This document shows, in pieces, positions 1-7,015 of a stretch of 64,000 nucleotides of DNA; position 1 is the first letter of the stretch, and the number at the start of each line of letters is the position of its first letter. The notes beneath the pieces were generated by a model, which searched no databases, had not been told where the DNA came from, and saw only the letters and a program-made list of their open reading frames with translations. Where the stretch lies: positions 9,797 to 73,796 of the forward strand of contig JAZNKN010000057.1 in assembly GCA_045578625.1 (NCBI GenBank), written 5' to 3'. The translations under genes were made by a program, and so were the position numbers. This DNA comes from RGIG3009 sp045578625. Its GTDB lineage: Bacteria > Bacillota > Clostridia > Oscillospirales > Acutalibacteraceae.

Positions 1-248
1 ATCCGTCGGCCGGCATTGCCGCCGAGCTCGCGGAATACGATGTCCGCCATCCGCGTAAAACTCAGCACCTGCACACGCTGAGACAGCACCGGTCCCAATT
101 CCTCCAGCAAGCGGCGCTCGCTGGCAAACGAGGCCTGCTCGGGCACCAGCAAAAACAGCGGCATCTCACCGAGGGTGCGTTCTTTTAACTCCTGATACAT
201 GGCGCAGGTCTTTCCTGAACCGGACCGTCCGGTAATAAGCTGCAGCAT
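1..248 (-). CDS. addB: ATP-dependent helicase/nuclease subunit B, N-terminal part
   Basis: Partial gene running off the left edge; only about the first 82 residues are visible. The protein opens with MLQLITGRSGSGKT, a Walker A P-loop at the very N-terminus, followed by LVPEQASFASERRLLEEL. That combination is characteristic of AddB/RexB, the partner of AddA in the exonuclease that processes double-strand breaks for recombination. The start is fixed by AAAGGAGGG a few bases upstream. A promoter on the same strand lies at 265-293. The iron-sulfur nuclease domain would be outside the window, so completeness cannot be judged. Confidence 0.88.
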   Translation of the reverse strand, partial: MLQLITGRSGSGKTCAMYQELKERTLGEMPLFLLVPEQASFASERRLLEELGPVLSQRVQVLSFTRMADIVFRELGGNAGRR

Positions 249-264
249 CGTGACCCTCCTTTCC

Positions 265-293
265 ATTATATAATACACTTTTTATTGTATCAA
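265..293 (-). promoter_or_regulatory. addB promoter
   Basis: On the minus strand TTGATA (288-293) and TATAAT (265-270) are separated by 17 bp, placing transcription start a few bases before the addB ribosome binding site. Confidence 0.65.
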
Positions 294-360
294 AAACGGC
301 GGTGCAAATCAACTAAAATTGTAATATCCCGTCGAGTGCCAAGAAAGTTTCCGCAGACGG

Positions 361-390
361 TTGACAAACGGATGGAAAATGGTGTAAACT
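361..390 (+). promoter_or_regulatory. Promoter of surface protein/sortase operon
   Basis: TTGACA (361-366) and TAAACT (385-390) with an 18-bp spacer precede the GTG start at 451 by about 60 bp. Confidence 0.6.
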
Positions 391-450
391 ACAAGTGGTT
401 ATCTACTAAGGCATTGCTCTTGAACACTATTGACAAGGAGTTGGATTTTT

Positions 451-1014
451 GTGAAAAAGATCATTTCTCTGGCTGCCGCGTGCTTGCTGCTCGTCGGTAT
501 GATGGCGTTTGCCGGCTTCTCGGCTTCCGCTGCCACTCCCAAAGAGGAGATCGTTGCTGCTGTTAAGGCGAATATGCCTGACAAGTATGAGGCTCAGTAC
601 ATCCCCACGCTGGAGAACGTCTTGAGCCAGATCGACGTCACCGCTGAGCAGGCGGAGGAGGTCATCGGCTATGTTGAGGCTGCCAAGGCTGCTATCGAGT
701 CCGATAAGGGCGGCTCTCTGTCTGACTATTCTCAGGCGGAAATCCGCGCTGTTCTGGACAATTTCGACAAGGCTTGCACCGCTCTGGGTCTGACCTACGA
801 GATCGTGGATGCCGAGAATCCGGCCCACAAGGCCGATGTCGAGTGCATCATCTATCTTGAGGACGGCACCAAGATCGGTTCCGTTGATGGTGACGGCGTG
901 AAGAAGACCGACGTGGCGGAGACCAACACTATGCTGATGGTCCTGTTCGGTGCGTTCGTCGCTGTGACTGCCGGCGCTGCTGTGTACGGCAAGAAGCTGG
1001 TCGCTTCCCGCTGA
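451..1014 (+). CDS. Small secreted protein with C-terminal membrane anchor (putative sortase substrate)
   Basis: I do not recognise a named family. The 187-residue protein starts at GTG 451, preceded by AAGGAG with correct spacing; an in-frame TTG at 430 lies upstream of that site and is not the start. A signal peptide of about 28 residues ends in SASAA. The body is acidic and probably helical (residues about 30-120). The end is a sorting-signal-like tail: the stretch KKTDVAETNT, a hydrophobic segment (about 158-178), then KKLVASR. No LPxTG is present; KKTD resembles a degenerate form of the (P)KTGD motif common in gut Clostridia. The next gene, 10 bp downstream, is a sortase, which suggests a dedicated enzyme-substrate pair. 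Cell-wall attachment is inference. Confidence 0.7.
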   Translation: MKKIISLAAACLLLVGMMAFAGFSASAATPKEEIVAAVKANMPDKYEAQYIPTLENVLSQIDVTAEQAEEVIGYVEAAKAAIESDKGGSLSDYSQAEIRAVLDNFDKACTALGLTYEIVDAENPAHKADVECIIYLEDGTKIGSVDGDGVKKTDVAETNTMLMVLFGAFVAVTAGAAVYGKKLVASR

Positions 1015-1024
1015 TCGTCGAAAT

Positions 1025-1714
1025 ATGATGAAACGTGTCTTTACGGCACTGAGAAAAAGCCCTTTCTACAAGGGCTTTTTCTTGTTATTGCCCTATGTTT
1101 TATGCGTAGCCATTGTGTTCAGCGGTGTCATACTACTGTATCGCGAGGTCATTGCGCCATCGCCGTATTTCCGCACGCTGTTCACGGGGAACATGAGCAG
1201 CACGAGCACGGATAACAGCGGCGATACCGAGCCGGTCACCAGACCGGAGGACGTGGAACCGGACCCGGGTCATATCCCTGTCATCCCTTTCGAAAGTCAG
1301 TGGGCTACGCTCACGGTGGACGGTTGGGAGGAGACCGAGATCCCCGTCTTTTTCGGTGACAGTACGGCGATCCTGAAACAGGGTGCCGGTATGTGGTTTA
1401 ATTCGCGCTTTTGCGGGCAGGGCGGCAAGACGGTTCTCTCCGCTCACGTGACTCGCCATTTTTACGAGATCGAGGACACCGAGGTCGGCACGCTCATCAC
1501 GATGGATACCGTGTACGGTAAGTATGTGTATCAGGTCTCGGAGATCAAGGTGTTCAACTATCGAGATAATTCGCTCATCAAGCAAGATGACAGTAAAAAC
1601 ACCTTGGTTATGTACACCTGCTATCCCCGTGAGAACGGCTATCGTACTAAGACGGAGCGTATCGCCTTGATCTGCACGATGGTCAGCGGAAAGGAGTGGG
1701 CGACCTATGGCTAA
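1025..1714 (+). CDS. Sortase family transpeptidase
   Basis: Membrane-anchored cysteine transpeptidase that would link surface proteins to the cell envelope. It has an N-terminal membrane segment (about residues 18-40), a Ser/Thr/Asp/Pro-rich linker, and a sortase domain from about residue 90. The catalytic triad is visible: His141 in VLSAHVTRHF, Cys199 in TLVMYTCYP and Arg212 in TERIALIC. The TLxxTC arrangement and 229-residue length fit small class C/D-like enzymes. There is no strong ribosome binding site before the tandem ATGs at 1025/1028, and a terminator-like hairpin sits in codons 10-19. Its last 8 bp overlap the next gene, so the two are probably translated together. The substrate is likely the protein encoded just upstream. 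Confidence 0.88.
   Translation: MMKRVFTALRKSPFYKGFFLLLPYVLCVAIVFSGVILLYREVIAPSPYFRTLFTGNMSSTSTDNSGDTEPVTRPEDVEPDPGHIPVIPFESQWATLTVDGWEETEIPVFFGDSTAILKQGAGMWFNSRFCGQGGKTVLSAHVTRHFYEIEDTEVGTLITMDTVYGKYVYQVSEIKVFNYRDNSLIKQDDSKNTLVMYTCYPRENGYRTKTERIALICTMVSGKEWATYG
1054..1083 (+). terminator. Terminator-like hairpin inside the sortase reading frame
   Basis: A perfect 11-bp stem, AAAAAGCCCTT (1054-1064) with AAGGGCTTTTT (1070-1080), loop TCTAC, ending in a T-run. It lies 30 nt after the sortase start codon and would reduce transcription into the sortase and the gene after it. Confidence 0.7.
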
Positions 1715-3314
1715 ACGTGTACTGCTTTCCGTTTCCCGCTCGGTGCTGTTTGTGCTGCTGATGCTGTCGTTCACCATCACACTGCTGCTGTTCTGTCTGC
1801 TGCATATCGTACTGTCCGATACGGTGTACCGTAGTATGCCGGAGGACGAGACGTTCGTTTCCGAGATGACCGAAATCGTACTCAAGGACCTGGAAGACGA
1901 CGTGTGTGAGTTCTACGGCTTCCCGTATGAAGTCCTCCGCACCGCCGTCACCCCCGAATGGGTAAAGGAGTTGTCCCGACAGTATACCGGGTCGCTGTAT
2001 GCGGCCACGGTGGGTGGTGGTGAGGTTGCCGCACCGCCGATAGATTCCGACGCGTATTATCGGGTCATTTTAGACTTCTTCAACGATCTACCCGCCGAGG
2101 AGCGGATGGAGAACCCCGAAGAGGAAGCAAGGCTGCTTGCCGAGGAATGCGCGGCAAGCACGGCGCAGGTGCTGCAAAGCGGTCTGGTGGAGCGCGTCAT
2201 TCCGCCCGCGCACCGCTACATATACGGCAATGCCACCGTCAAATTTGCGGCGGGGCTGTTCTTCCCGATGGTAGGTGTCACGGCACTGCTGTCGCTGCTC
2301 AGCCTGCTGTGGTTCGGCAGCACGTGGCGTCAGCGTCTGTATGCCACGGCGGGATCGCTGTTCCTGGGTAGTACGCTGCTTGCCGTGCCGCTGTGGTTGA
2401 TTCGGCGGTATGATCTGGCAGGCAATCTGGCGATCGGTGCGAAAACGCCGCTCAAGCTGTACGTGGACGGTATTCTGAACGGTCTGGTCGAGCGTATGAC
2501 CACCGTGGCCGTTTGGGTGTTTGCGGTGTGTGCCGCGTTGTTGCTTGTTTCTGTGGTGGCGGCCGTGTGGCCGTCCGAGAAGTCTAAGGGAAAAACCCCC
2601 ATGAAGATCCTTTGCATCGGCAATAGCTTTTCACAGGATGCCACCCGCTATCTGGAGGGTATGGCAGGAGGCGAGTTGTATGTCCGCAACTGCTATATCG
2701 GCGGCTGCAGTCTGCAACGGCACTGCGATAATATTGAGGCGGACGCCGCGACGTACGATTACGAGAAAGAGGGCGTTGCCATCGAGCCGCAGGTCGCTTT
2801 GTCGGATGCGCTCACCCGCGAATCGTGGGATTGGGTGACGGTACAGCAGGTCAGCCACCAGTCCGGCAAGCCGGAATCGTATGAGCCGTGCCTGACCCAG
2901 TTGCTCGCCTACATCCGCGAGAAATGCCCGGGGGCGAAGATCGCGCTCCATCGTACGTGGGCGTACGAGACCGGCTCGGAGCATCCCGGCTTTGTGAATT
3001 ACGACAACGACCGCGACGTGATGTTTGATGCCATTTTGGAGGCTACCGAGCAGGCGGCTGCGGCGCACGACCTGCCCATCATTCGCGCCGGTGACGCGGT
3101 GCAGGAAGCCGGCAAACTGCCGGCGTTCGATGCTGCGGTGGGCGGTCAGTCGCTATATCGCGATATGTTCCACATGCACCTGATATATGGTCGCTATCTG
3201 GTGGCACTGCGCTGGTATACGTTCTTTACCGGCAAGAGTGCCAAGACGGTGACCTTGGTTCCGGACGGTGCCGATGAAGCATTGCTGGACAAGCTCAAAG
3301 AGATCGCAGGGTAA
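1707..3314 (+). CDS. Membrane protein fused to a DUF4886 (SGNH-like) domain
   Basis: A 535-residue protein in two parts. Residues 1-290 hold one N-terminal membrane helix (about 9-33), an acidic outer region (about 35-180) and three further helices (about 182-205, 213-233, 263-288). From Met299 a DUF4886-type domain begins with KILCIGNSFSQDATRYLEGM, an SGNH-hydrolase-like block I with GNS, and includes a late D-M-F-H block near residue 490 that fits a catalytic Asp/His pair. With four helices the C-terminal domain is predicted to be cytoplasmic. DUF4886 proteins often begin with MKILxIGNSFS, so an internal start at 2601 or a gene fusion is plausible. The start overlaps the sortase end by 8 bp. 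Substrate unknown. Confidence 0.75.
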   Translation: MAKRVLLSVSRSVLFVLLMLSFTITLLLFCLLHIVLSDTVYRSMPEDETFVSEMTEIVLKDLEDDVCEFYGFPYEVLRTAVTPEWVKELSRQYTGSLYAATVGGGEVAAPPIDSDAYYRVILDFFNDLPAEERMENPEEEARLLAEECAASTAQVLQSGLVERVIPPAHRYIYGNATVKFAAGLFFPMVGVTALLSLLSLLWFGSTWRQRLYATAGSLFLGSTLLAVPLWLIRRYDLAGNLAIGAKTPLKLYVDGILNGLVERMTTVAVWVFAVCAALLLVSVVAAVWPSEKSKGKTPMKILCIGNSFSQDATRYLEGMAGGELYVRNCYIGGCSLQRHCDNIEADAATYDYEKEGVAIEPQVALSDALTRESWDWVTVQQVSHQSGKPESYEPCLTQLLAYIREKCPGAKIALHRTWAYETGSEHPGFVNYDNDRDVMFDAILEATEQAAAAHDLPIIRAGDAVQEAGKLPAFDAAVGGQSLYRDMFHMHLIYGRYLVALRWYTFFTGKSAKTVTLVPDGADEALLDKLKEIAG

Positions 3315-3320
3315 AACACA

Positions 3321-3361
3321 AGAGAGGACTTGCCACGGCCGTGGCAATTCCTCTCTTTTTT
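3321..3361 (+). terminator. Terminator after the sortase operon
   Basis: Inverted repeat built from AGAGAGGA and TTGCCACGG with their complements, followed by TTTTTT; placed 7 bp after the stop codon. Confidence 0.88.
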
Positions 3362-3617
3362 ATGCCAGTATGTAGTACAGCGTGATGTGCAACGCGATGA
3401 TCGCGGGCAACCCCAGCATAAAGCGTTTGTGCTTGGTCTTGTGGCGGAGCAGCAGCATCGTCAGGTACATTGCCAACGAGCCGCCGAGCAGCGCCAGAAT
3501 GAAAAATAACTGTTCCGGTACGCGTCGCCGCCGACCGCCGGCAATGCACTTGTCGTACACGGTCAGCAGAACCGACAGACCGTAGACGACCAACAAAGCA
3601 ATTTCCAAGGGCTTCAT
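3360..3617 (-). CDS. DUF1294 family small membrane protein
   Basis: An 85-residue protein with three hydrophobic segments (about residues 4-20, 36-57 and 66-84) separated by the basic stretches DKCIAGGRRRR and RHKTKHKRF. The YDKxxA-GRRRxPE-LF-LALLGGSxA pattern is that of DUF1294 proteins, found across bacteria and of unknown function. It is monocistronic by appearance, convergent with the upstream operon and sharing its terminator region. Confidence 0.8.
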   Translation of the reverse strand: MKPLEIALLVVYGLSVLLTVYDKCIAGGRRRRVPEQLFFILALLGGSLAMYLTMLLLRHKTKHKRFMLGLPAIIALHITLYYILA

Positions 3618-3711
3618 ATACTACCTCACTCTTGTTTCCGTATTGTTGTTACAGATGATGTGTGTTTTGCGTCCGTGAGCCCGCAAAGCTGACCGCGGCT
3701 CGCGAAACGTC

Positions 3712-4029
3712 TTAGTTTTTTGCAAAAATACCGTACACCGACAGGTCGATGCGGCCGTTCTCGTCAAACACGATGCCCTCGGCCTCCAGCATGGCTCGCT
3801 GCATACCCTCACCGCCGAAAGCGAAGCCGGGTGCGGGCTCGCCGAAACGGTTGACGACCCGATGGCAGGGGATGACTCCCGGCTGCGGGTTGACGTGCAG
3901 CGCATACCCGACCACGCGCGCCCACCGCGGATTGCCCGCGAGCATGGCGACCATACCGTACGTGGCGACCCGCCCTGCCGGAATGGTGCGGACGACCTCA
4001 TAAATGCGCTCAAATACCGACCCGCTCAT
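3712..4029 (-). CDS. Methylated-DNA--protein-cysteine methyltransferase family protein
   Basis: A 105-residue protein comprising only the C-terminal DNA-binding/catalytic domain of the Ogt/AGT family. The active-site motif PCHRVV is present with Cys55, and the winged-helix portion IPAGRVATYGMVAMLAG precedes it. Family members with this Cys remove alkyl groups from O6-alkylguanine irreversibly; short homologues such as Atl proteins lack the Cys and only bind lesions. Here the Cys argues for a functional, minimal alkyltransferase. The ATG at 4029 is chosen because AAAGGG lies 8-13 bases upstream; a GTG at 4047 is the alternative. Confidence 0.85.
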   Translation of the reverse strand: MSGSVFERIYEVVRTIPAGRVATYGMVAMLAGNPRWARVVGYALHVNPQPGVIPCHRVVNRFGEPAPGFAFGGEGMQRAMLEAEGIVFDENGRIDLSVYGIFAKN

Positions 4030-4080
4030 CGAAACACGCCCTTTCACCTTTAGTATACCATAAATTGTTGCTGTTTTTCA

Positions 4081-4180
4081 ATGGTATATCGCTCGCGCTG
4101 ATATACAGCGATATACCATCCGTTCCGCAAGGAACGCATCACTCAAAAAAGTCTCTTTTGTCCGGCAGACAAATCAGGTC
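4081..4180. repeat. Hairpin repeat element, fragment
   Basis: No gene. A perfect 13-bp inverted repeat (4081-4093 with 4107-4119) is followed by CGTTCC-gcaa-GGAACG and then CGCATCACTCAAAAAAGTC, which recurs with near identity at 47706-47724. The final hairpin of the family is truncated here. Confidence 0.7.
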
Positions 4181-4193
4181 TTAGAAGAATTAA

Positions 4194-4408
4194 AATGAAA
4201 TATCCTTCGGATGTGAAATAACGACCTGTGGTCATTGTGAAATATTCGGTGTTCCACCGAATGTGAAATAAAATAAATCCACCCACGCCCGCAGGCACTT
4301 CACTTGCCGAAGGCATACTTCACGCACCGAAGGTGTGCTTATCGTGCCGCAAGGCACACTTAGTTGAAAAGAACCCACATTTGTCTACGACAAATGTGGG
4401 TTCTTTTC
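4194..4408. repeat. Hairpin-array repeat element, copy A
   Basis: About 215 bp made of short stem-loops separated by the heptamer GTGAAAT (left half) and its degenerate complement ATTTCAC (right half), around a central CCACCCACGCCCGCAGGC block. It is homologous along its length to 48666-48883 and, like that copy, abuts the 3' end of a tRNA gene. Loops are mostly TTC, TGT, GAA or GCA. Confidence 0.8.
4367..4408 (-). terminator. tRNA-Gly terminator
   Basis: An approximately 19-bp stem, AAAAGAACCCACATTTGTC and its complement, with a 4-base loop. On the minus strand it begins just after the encoded CCA of the tRNA and ends in TTTT. It also forms the right end of repeat copy A. Confidence 0.85.
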
Positions 4409-4482
4409 TGGAGCGAGAGACGGGAATCGAACCCGCACGGTCAGCTTGGGAAGCTGAAGTTCTACCACTAAACTACTCCCGC
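4409..4482 (-). tRNA. tRNA-Gly (anticodon CCC)
   Basis: On the minus strand the sequence folds as a cloverleaf: acceptor GCGGGAG with CTCTCGC, D-arm AGTTTAGTGGTAGAACT, anticodon stem TCAGC/GCTGA with loop TTCCCAA (anticodon CCC), T-arm GGGTTCGATTCCC, discriminator T and an encoded CCA. Confidence 0.94.
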
Positions 4483-4555
4483 ATCTGGTAACAGTGGTAT
4501 CATACCACACTCACTTTTCAAAATCAAGAGCCTTTTTTGTCGCTTCCCGCCGCAA

Positions 4556-4583
4556 AAAGCAGGCAGCCGATACGGCTGCCTGC
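4556..4583 (-). terminator. Terminator of the Xre gene; left copy of the 28-bp hairpin repeat
   Basis: GCAGGCAGCCG-ATA-CGGCTGCCTGC, an 11-bp perfect stem followed on the minus strand by TTTTT. The same 28 bp recurs exactly at 5343-5370, at the other end of the Xre/SLOG pair. Confidence 0.85.
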
Positions 4584-4592
4584 TACTGAAAT

Positions 4593-4796
4593 TTAATCCT
4601 CGGTTATTTCAAACAGTTCATTGGGGTTGCAATGCAAAAGCAGACAGATGGTCTCAATATTCTCATAGCGAATGGATTTTGTGCGGTTATTTACCATGTT
4701 ATTAAAGTTTTGATAACTCATTCCCAACTGCTTGTATAACCAATATTTACTTTTCCCCTCACGTTCCAACAGCTCCAACACACGTAATTTAATCAT
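4593..4796 (-). CDS. Small Cro/C1-type (Xre) DNA-binding protein
   Basis: A 67-residue single-domain regulator. The helix-turn-helix is clear: LLEREGKSKYWLYKQLGMSY followed by NFNNMVNNRTKSIRYENIETICLLLHCNPNELFEI, the usual five-helix Xre fold with a C-terminal NPxELFE. The ATG at 4796 is used because GGAGAG lies about 9 bases upstream; an ATG at 4811 overlaps that site. The gene is divergent from the SLOG gene, with about 110 bp between them, and probably represses that region. By eye it is more AT-rich than its neighbours. Its terminator is one of the two identical hairpins bracketing the pair. Confidence 0.82.
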   Translation of the reverse strand: MIKLRVLELLEREGKSKYWLYKQLGMSYQNFNNMVNNRTKSIRYENIETICLLLHCNPNELFEITED

Positions 4797-4851
4797 AAGA
4801 TATCTCTCCATTAGTTATTGTTTTTATATGGATGATATCCTATTCTTGGGC

Positions 4852-4880
4852 TTTACATATAGACTAATACATTATATAAT
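4852..4880 (+). promoter_or_regulatory. Promoter of the SLOG gene in the Xre/SLOG divergent region
   Basis: TTTACA (4852-4857) and TATAAT (4875-4880) with a 17-bp spacer. The intergenic stretch also contains GGATGATATCC near 4830, a candidate operator for the divergent Xre protein (inference). Confidence 0.7.
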
Positions 4881-4908
4881 GAATAAATACACTATGGAGG
4901 GGGAGCAT

Positions 4909-5343
4909 ATGGAGCAGAAAACGTGTTGTTTTGCCGGACATCGTCGGTTACCGATAGAGGAGATTCCATATATCAAGGAGAGGCTAAAGCAAGAAATCGA
5001 AGCGATGGTTTTATTGGGGGTGACGATCTTTCTTTCGGGAGGTGCTGCGGGATTTGATATGCTGGCAGCAGAAGTTGTAAATTCGCTTAAGCAAACCTAT
5101 CCGCAGCTCCGCTTGATCTTTGTGCTTCCTTATGAGAAAGCCGAGACTAAAATACATGGCTTTCAAGCGGATGGGGATGTGGTTCTTTCGGTGAACTATT
5201 ACCGTGGTTGCATGCATACTCGCAACCGATTTATGGTTGATCATTCGGCGTGGTGTATTGCCTATTTAAGAGCCGATTCGGGCGGTACAAAATATACGGT
5301 AGATCTGGCAAAAAAGAAAGGAATAAAACTGATACAAATATGA
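4909..5343 (+). CDS. SLOG-domain protein (DUF1273/YpsA-like)
   Basis: A 144-residue protein starting at ATG 4909 after GGAGGGGGAG. Hallmarks are the N-terminal CCFAGHRRLP (usually TGHR/SGHR), the glycine-rich FLSGGAAGFDMLAAEVV nucleotide-binding loop, LRLIFVLPYEKAE, and SGGTKYTVDLAKKKGIKL at the end. This is the SLOG superfamily, Rossmann-like proteins related to DprA and LOG that bind nucleotides or nucleotide-derived ligands; some act in stress or phage-defence circuits. It is divergent from an Xre regulator and bracketed by identical hairpins, so the two look like a portable cassette. The molecular role is unknown. Confidence 0.85.
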   Translation: MEQKTCCFAGHRRLPIEEIPYIKERLKQEIEAMVLLGVTIFLSGGAAGFDMLAAEVVNSLKQTYPQLRLIFVLPYEKAETKIHGFQADGDVVLSVNYYRGCMHTRNRFMVDHSAWCIAYLRADSGGTKYTVDLAKKKGIKLIQI

Positions 5344-5370
5344 AAGCAGGCAGCCGATACGGCTGCCTGC
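5343..5370. terminator. Convergent terminator; right copy of the 28-bp hairpin repeat
   Basis: Identical to 4556-4583. It begins at the last base of the SLOG stop codon and also lies 21 bp beyond the uraA stop, so it can serve both convergent genes. T-runs are short here (CTTTG on plus, TTTC on minus). Confidence 0.75.
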
Positions 5371-5390
5371 CTTTGTGTGTAACGGAAATC

Positions 5391-6968
5391 TTATTCCGCG
5401 ACCTCGTCCTTTTCCTTGGACAGGATCTGGTTGATGATGATGCCCAGGATCAGCGCGGTAGCGATCGAGGTGATCGTGACCTTGCCGAAGGTGAGGGACA
5501 GACCGCCGACACCGGCGATCAGGATGGCTGAAGCGGTGAACAGGTTGCGGTTCTTGTTCAGATCGACCTGCTGCAGCATCTTCAGACCGGAGACGGCGAT
5601 GAAGCCGTACAGCGCCATGCACACGCCGCCCATAACGCAGGAGGGAATGGAGTTGACGAACGCAACAAAGGGCGACAGGAAGGAGATCAGGATCGCACCG
5701 ATCGCGGCAAATGCGATGGTGACGACCGAGGCGTTGCGGGTGATGGCCACGCAAGCGACCGATTCACCGTAGGTGGTGTTGGGGCAGCCGCCGAAGAACG
5801 CGCCCACCATCGAGCCGACACCGTCACCCAGCAGGGTGCGGGACAGGCCGGGATCCTCAAGCAGATCCTTGCCGATGATGGAGGAGATGTTCTTGTGGTC
5901 AGCCACGTGCTCCGCAAACACAACGAACGCGACCGGCAGATACGCCACGGCAATGGTGCCGACGTATTCCCAGTTCCACTCCTTCAAGCCGCCGATCGCG
6001 GTCAGGAAGGTAAAGGACGGCATATCGATGAAGGAAGAAAGCTTCACGCCGTCAGCAAACAGAGCAGTGAAGGGGGAATAATCGATGATTACCAAAGCTG
6101 CATTGCCGGTCAGATTGCCGATGATCGCAAAGATCGAAGCGGCAGCATAGCCGGACAGGATGCCGATGATGAAAGGAATTAACTTTGCGAACTTCTTGCC
6201 GTAGGTAGAGCAGATCGTGGTGACGGCGAGTGTGATCAAACCGCAGATCAGTGCAACATATACCGAACCGTGATTGGCGGAAAGCGATTTTGTGCCATCC
6301 TCATTGACGGTAACGGAAATGTCAGAGCGGATTTTTTCGGCAGGGATCGGCTTGGTCAGATCAACACCTTTTTCAACGACCAGATAGGTGCTTTCGCTGT
6401 TCTTAGTGGTCAAGTCGTAGGAGCCGTTATCCTCGTCGACAACATAATCCACCGAGTCGATAGCAACGACCTGAAAATCATTCACATCATAGGCGGTGAC
6501 CTTGTTGGTTTTCTGCAGATCGCCAATGGCGTTACCTGCCAGCGACAGACCGATGATGGCAACCGTGGGGCCGATAACGACAGCGGGCATCAGCTTGTTG
6601 AGCCAGCCCACGCCGACCGTCTTGACCAGGATGGCGATGACCACGTACACCAGACCGGCGAAGATGGCACCGATGATCAGGCCTAGATGGCCGAGGCTCA
6701 TGGAGACACCGCCGGCGAACGCCGCGGCCATCGAGCCGAGAAATGCGAAGGACGAGCCGAGGAACACGGGGCTGCGGAACTTGGTGAACAGCTGGTACAC
6801 GAAGGTACCGCAACCGGCACCGAACAGCGCCGCGGCAGGTTCCATACCGTTGCCGATGATGACCGGCACGACCAGCGTGGCCGCCATGATCGCCAGCAGC
6901 TGCTGGATGGCAAACACGATAGTCTGCCCGAACTTGGGTTTGTCTTTGACGTCATAGATCAGGTTCAT
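5391..6968 (-). CDS. uraA: Uracil permease (nucleobase:cation symporter-2 family)
   Basis: An integral membrane transporter importing uracil with protons. The sequence is hydrophobic throughout and begins with YDVKDKPKFGQTIVFAIQQL, the usual UraA/PyrP opening. Family motifs include AFLGSMAAAF, PAVVIGPTVAIIGLSLA, the GDGVGSMVGAFFGGCPNTTYGES substrate region and ARNAS-like ITRNASVVTIAFA. At 525 residues it is about 90 longer than E. coli UraA; the excess is a hydrophilic insert at about residues 155-245 between two membrane helices. AGGAGGAAAAAG precedes the start. It follows pyrR by 47 bp and is probably co-transcribed, hence under the same attenuator. Confidence 0.92.
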   Translation of the reverse strand: MNLIYDVKDKPKFGQTIVFAIQQLLAIMAATLVVPVIIGNGMEPAAALFGAGCGTFVYQLFTKFRSPVFLGSSFAFLGSMAAAFAGGVSMSLGHLGLIIGAIFAGLVYVVIAILVKTVGVGWLNKLMPAVVIGPTVAIIGLSLAGNAIGDLQKTNKVTAYDVNDFQVVAIDSVDYVVDEDNGSYDLTTKNSESTYLVVEKGVDLTKPIPAEKIRSDISVTVNEDGTKSLSANHGSVYVALICGLITLAVTTICSTYGKKFAKLIPFIIGILSGYAAASIFAIIGNLTGNAALVIIDYSPFTALFADGVKLSSFIDMPSFTFLTAIGGLKEWNWEYVGTIAVAYLPVAFVVFAEHVADHKNISSIIGKDLLEDPGLSRTLLGDGVGSMVGAFFGGCPNTTYGESVACVAITRNASVVTIAFAAIGAILISFLSPFVAFVNSIPSCVMGGVCMALYGFIAVSGLKMLQQVDLNKNRNLFTASAILIAGVGGLSLTFGKVTITSIATALILGIIINQILSKEKDEVAE

Positions 6969-7015
6969 GCTTTTTCCTCCTACATTAAAACACTTTATGA
7001 ATGAAGGCGTACGCC

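Noticed and set aside
4194..4408. Possible integrase attachment site at tRNA-Gly
   Set aside because: No integrase gene and no duplication of the tRNA 3' end within the window; the repeat family explains the structure better.
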